Shown here in pieces: positions 13,545 to 16,013 of a DNA stretch of 16,013 bases. The stretch spans positions 1-16,013 of the forward strand of contig CAJULZ010000022.1 of NCBI GenBank assembly GCA_910587205.1, given 5' to 3'. Numbering within the stretch: the first letter of the stretch is position 1; the number at the start of each line of letters is the position of its first letter. A program made the translations under genes and the position numbers. This stretch comes from an uncultured Oscillospiraceae bacterium. Its GTDB lineage: Bacteria; Bacillota; Clostridia; Oscillospirales; Oscillospiraceae. The notes under the pieces are model-generated. The model searched no databases. It was given only the letters and a program-made list of their open reading frames with translations, and was not told where the DNA came from.

Positions 13545-14945
13545 TTATGAGCAGAGATCAATAATGATGTGGGCAAACAGCTTGGCGGACAGCATCAGGT
13601 CGCTCACCCGCGCCCGCTCGTCGGCGCTGTGGAGGTGGCTGTCAAACCCGGGCAGGGAACAGCCGAAGGCCACGCCGCCGGGGATGTCGTGGACGTAGGT
13701 GCCGCCGCCGGTGGACAGGCACTCCCCTTTCAGGCCGGTGTACTCCTCGTACCGCTTCAGCAGGGTCTTGATGAACGGGCTGTCCGCGGGGACGTGGTGG
13801 GGCTGGCCCTGGGTGGCCTCAAAGGTGAAGCCCTTCTCCTCAAAGGCCGCCTTTGCCACCTGGAGGCAGTTCTCCTCGGTGGCGCACAGGGGCACCCGGC
13901 TGTCGAAATAGCCCTTCAGCCCGGTCTCATCGATCTCCAGCAGGGAAAAGGCCAGGGTCAGCGGCCCGGATACCGGCTCCTCCTGGGCGATGCCCAGGGC
14001 GCGGCCCTTATAGTCCCCGTGGGGGATGAGGGCGTTGAGCTGGTGGAGGGCGTCCTTGCAGTCCCCGTCCGCCAGGGGCAGGGCGCACAGCAGGGTGATC
14101 AGCCCCGTGACGGCGTTGTTGCCTCCCTCGGGGTAGGCGGCGTGGGACGCCTCCCCCTTGGCCTTGACCACGGTGAGGCCGTCCTCGTGGGCGAAGGTGA
14201 ACTTGATCCCCGTCCGGGCGGTGATGTTCCGGGCCACGGGCTGGATGTCGTACATGCTCAGCCCCTCCACCCCGGCGGAGGCGTCCCCCGGCAGAATGTT
14301 CCCCCGGATGCCTCCGTGGAGCCACTTCACCTGGGGCAGGTCCGCCCGGGCGGGCCAACTCTTGGTGAAGGTGGGCCGGAAACCTCCCTTTTCCGTGTTG
14401 ATGACAGGGAAGCCGGCGTCGGGGGAGAAGGTGGCGGGGGCGAAGGGGTGGCGGGCAAAGTACCAGGCGATGTCGCCGGAACCGCTCTCCTCGTTGGTGC
14501 CCATGATGACCTTGCAGTTTTTCGTGAGCGGCACGCCCAGGTCCTTCACCGCCTTCATGGCCAGCAGGGAGGCGACGACGGGGCCCTTGTCGTCGTCGGT
14601 CCCCCGGCCGTACAGCAGCCCGTCGACGAGCTTGGGGACGTAGGGCTGGGTGACGGTCCACCCCTCGCCGGGGGAGACCACGTCCAGGTGGCCCAAAATA
14701 TGCAGCGCGTCCTCGCCGCCGTTCAGGTCGGCGGCGCCCACATAGCCCTCGTGGTTTTCGGCGGTAAGCCCCCACTCCTCCGCGATGGCCAGCGCCTCAC
14801 GCAGCGCGGCGGCGGGGCCGGGGCCGAAGGGCGCGCCGGGGGCGGGCGCGCCCTCGGTGCTGTCGATGGACACCAGGCGGCTCACCGCCTCCACCAGCAG
14901 TTTTTCCTTGTCCGCGAAATAGGCTTCGATCTGTTCTTTTATCAT
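13545..14945 (-). CDS. pepV: M20-family dipeptidase, PepV-like
   Basis: This 466-residue cytoplasmic zinc peptidase probably cleaves dipeptides and resembles PepV (about 470 residues). Metal and catalytic motifs are intact: HILGHLDVV (H86, D88), GRGTDDDKGP with the bridging Asp (D118 or D119), the NEESGSGD pair (E152, E153), DAGFP, the lid-domain HAAYPEGGNN and the C-terminal STGGGTYVHDIPG and GFDSHLHSADE stretches. I chose the ATG at 14945 because GAGGAG lies nine bases upstream; a start at 14990 would place that site inside the coding region. It runs in the same direction as the downstream-coordinate regulator gene, 168 bases away, and has its own promoter and operator-like palindrome. Two terminators follow its stop. 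Confidence 0.9.
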   Translation of the reverse strand: MIKEQIEAYFADKEKLLVEAVSRLVSIDSTEGAPAPGAPFGPGPAAALREALAIAEEWGLTAENHEGYVGAADLNGGEDALHILGHLDVVSPGEGWTVTQPYVPKLVDGLLYGRGTDDDKGPVVASLLAMKAVKDLGVPLTKNCKVIMGTNEESGSGDIAWYFARHPFAPATFSPDAGFPVINTEKGGFRPTFTKSWPARADLPQVKWLHGGIRGNILPGDASAGVEGLSMYDIQPVARNITARTGIKFTFAHEDGLTVVKAKGEASHAAYPEGGNNAVTGLITLLCALPLADGDCKDALHQLNALIPHGDYKGRALGIAQEEPVSGPLTLAFSLLEIDETGLKGYFDSRVPLCATEENCLQVAKAAFEEKGFTFEATQGQPHHVPADSPFIKTLLKRYEEYTGLKGECLSTGGGTYVHDIPGGVAFGCSLPGFDSHLHSADERARVSDLMLSAKLFAHIIIDLCS

Positions 14946-15002
14946 ATGTAACAACTCCTCATGAACCGCTTTTTGCTGGGAGCCCGTCATTCACAGGGCC
15001 GG

Positions 15003-15039
15003 CCGCCGCAGGGAAGGGGAGGACCCATCCCTGCGGCGG
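15003..15039 (-). other. Hairpin in the pepV leader
   Basis: CCGCCGCAGGGA (15003-15014) pairs perfectly with TCCCTGCGGCGG (15028-15039), with a 13-base loop. It sits in the untranslated region between the predicted pepV promoter and its ATG. No U-tract follows on the - strand, so it may be a weak terminator for the upstream regulator gene or a leader control element. Confidence 0.5.
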
Positions 15040-15070
15040 ACATAAGTTCCGGGCTTTTCGGGTTTGTCCT

Positions 15071-15106
15071 ATTTTACTTCATTTCCCTGTCAATTACAAG
15101 GGAAAT
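15071..15106 (-). promoter_or_regulatory. pepV promoter with overlapping palindromic operator
   Basis: On the - strand, TTGTAA (15099-15094) and TAAAAT (15076-15071) are spaced 17 bases apart. An 8-bp inverted repeat, ATTTCCCT (15081-15088) and AGGGAAAT (15099-15106), brackets the -35 region. This is a good layout for repressor binding. The adjacent PAS/HTH regulator is the obvious candidate to bind here, but that is inference. Confidence 0.5.
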
Positions 15107-15113
15107 CAGCCGG

Positions 15114-15752
15114 TCAATCCTCCCCATCCTCCCCGGCCACCTCGTCCAAATATTTGTAGATCGTGTACCTTGACACACCCAGCCGCCCTGCCACATAGGG
15201 TACCGACTTGCGGTAGGAAAAGGCGCTGCGCCCCCGGAGCAGGGCGATGACCCGCAGCCGGTCCGCCTTGGTCAGCGCGTCCAGCGGCTTGCCCAGCTGG
15301 GCCACGCACTGGTCAAATAGGTCGGCCAGCTGCCGGGAGTCCCCCGGCTGCCACAGGGCGGAGCGCAGGTCGGACTGGGCGCTCATCAGGTCCACCAGGA
15401 TACGGTTGGCAAACACCAGGGAGGTGTAGTCAAAATTGATGCCCAGGGCCAGGTTATACCCCTCCCCAATCAGGTGGAAGGTGGAGGATTTGGTCTGCCG
15501 CCCGTCGGGGGTGGCGGCGGCCAGGTTCACCTGGTCGGTGGTGGCGGCCTGCTCGTCCAGCTCCAGACCGATGCCCATGATGTCCATGGTGGAGCCCACC
15601 TCCCGTCCGGATACGTGGCCGTTGTAGATGGACAAAATGGGGTGGGTGGGCACGCCCATGTCGTGCACCAGCGTCTCGCAGGAGGCGCCGAACATCTCGG
15701 CGATCCCCCGGGCGGTGCGGTCTAAAAATTCAAAGGCTTCGTCCCTGGTCAT
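15114..15752 (-). CDS. YheO-like PAS domain transcriptional regulator
   Basis: This 212-residue DNA-binding protein has an N-terminal PAS-like domain of the YheO type (about 8-115), recognisable from SCETLVHDMGVPTHPILSIY followed by NGHVSGREVGS. A C-terminal helix-turn-helix (about 175-206) carries YVAGRLGVSRYTIYKYLDEV. Relatives such as DauR are known to respond to amino-acid-type metabolites, so a role near a dipeptidase is sensible, but the ligand is unknown. The ATG at 15752 has only a weak GGAAG upstream. It is transcribed toward pepV, and its stop lies just before the palindrome in the pepV promoter. Upstream, an inverted repeat at 15772-15794 may allow self-regulation. Confidence 0.88.
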   Translation of the reverse strand: MTRDEAFEFLDRTARGIAEMFGASCETLVHDMGVPTHPILSIYNGHVSGREVGSTMDIMGIGLELDEQAATTDQVNLAAATPDGRQTKSSTFHLIGEGYNLALGINFDYTSLVFANRILVDLMSAQSDLRSALWQPGDSRQLADLFDQCVAQLGKPLDALTKADRLRVIALLRGRSAFSYRKSVPYVAGRLGVSRYTIYKYLDEVAGEDGED

Positions 15753-15771
15753 AGGCTTCCACGCCTTTCGC

Positions 15772-15794
15772 TACAATTTGTCAAATCCATTGTA
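15772..15794. promoter_or_regulatory. Inverted repeat upstream of the YheO-like regulator
   Basis: TACAAT (15772-15777) and ATTGTA (15789-15794) form a dyad with an 11-base centre, about 20 bases upstream of the regulator start, in the only AT-rich patch of this gap. It could be an operator or part of the promoter; no clear -10 box is seen on the - strand. Confidence 0.4.
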
Positions 15795-15826
15795 AAGCAC
15801 CCGGCGGCAAAAGGCAAGAAAAATCC

Positions 15827-16013
15827 ACAGGTTGCGAAGCCGTTGTGAGCAGCGTGGATGGAGCGCAGCGAGGGCAAAAGCCCGGCCGCCGCGAAGCGGG
15901 GGCGGGTTTTGCCTGAGTCGGAGCGAAGCCGCGCGTCGCGAACAGGCGCAACACGACTACAGGTTGCGAAGCCGTTGTGAGCAGCGTGGATGGAGCGCAG
16001 CGAGGGCAAAAGC
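15827..16013. repeat. Non-coding repeat with 132-bp period (two partial copies)
   Basis: A 55-base segment beginning ACAGGTTGCGAAGCCGTTGT and ending in GCAAAAGC occurs identically at 15827-15881 and 15959-16013, where the window ends, so the array probably continues. The 77 bases between them contain a dyad (GGCAAAA at 15873-15879 with TTTTGCC at 15907-15913) and several GAGCGnAGC-like words. An open frame on the - strand through it has no ribosome binding site and simply repeats SLRSIHAAHNGFATC, so I treat the region as non-coding repetitive DNA. Confidence 0.8.

Noticed and set aside
13569..14951. 460-codon open frame on the + strand opposite pepV
   Set aside because: Low-complexity Gly/Val-rich shadow without domain motifs; the PepV motifs on the - strand are intact.
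15749..16009. Open frame on the - strand with internally repeated SLRSIHAAHNGFATC
   Set aside because: It is only the translation of the 132-base repeat, has no ribosome binding site and overlaps the regulator's promoter region, so I treat it as non-coding.

Overview
The window looks like chromosomal DNA from a GC-rich member of the Clostridia, probably an Oscillospiraceae-type gut anaerobe of the Flavonifractor/Lawsonibacter/Intestinimonas kind. This is inferred from the strong GGAGG-type ribosome binding sites, GC-rich third codon positions, lipoproteins with Gram-positive architecture, an ECF-type riboflavin transporter under an FMN riboswitch, a Clostridia-type LysA, Rnf genes and a YheO-type regulator. 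No phage, IS element or CRISPR array is visible.

Layout. 1-1271 (+): the end of a NitT/TauT-type ABC permease gene (cut by the window start) and its ATPase. 1306-2271 (-): riboflavin ECF S-component (ribU) behind an FMN riboswitch and a clear promoter. 2358-3682 (+): promoter and diaminopimelate decarboxylase (lysA). 3718-3802 (+): tRNA-Leu(UAG) with its terminator. 3970-4653 (-) and 4778-6523 (+): a divergent OmpR-type response regulator and a membrane histidine kinase. 6567-12547 (+): one apparent transcription unit of seven genes encoding a DUF1622 membrane protein, a two-repeat lipoprotein, lipoprotein ApbE (flavin transferase), RnfC, RnfD, RnfG and a small 146-residue membrane protein, closed by a terminator. 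12557-13540: a short tandem repeat, a wrecked sigma-factor gene fused out of frame to the tail of a membrane-anchored protein gene, and two back-to-back terminators. 13545-14945 (-): PepV-like M20 dipeptidase. 15114-15752 (-): YheO-like PAS/HTH regulator. 15827-16013: a non-coding repeat with a 132-bp period.

The most interesting part is the Rnf-like unit. A standard Rnf complex has six subunits (RnfA, B, C, D, E, G). This unit has only C, D and G, yet supplies its own flavin transferase, a duplicated lipoprotein whose repeats end in motifs resembling degenerate FMN-attachment sites, and two small membrane proteins of unknown role. RnfD and RnfG keep intact DxxTGAT flavinylation motifs, and RnfG carries a second DxxSGAT motif at its extreme C-terminus. 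A plausible reading (inference) is a reduced NADH-driven electron conduit that passes electrons through covalent FMN in the membrane to a lipoprotein on the outer face. The flanking two-component system and paired direct repeats at the unit's promoter suggest regulation by an external signal. The riboswitch-controlled riboflavin transporter a few kilobases away would supply flavin, but it is not in the same operon.
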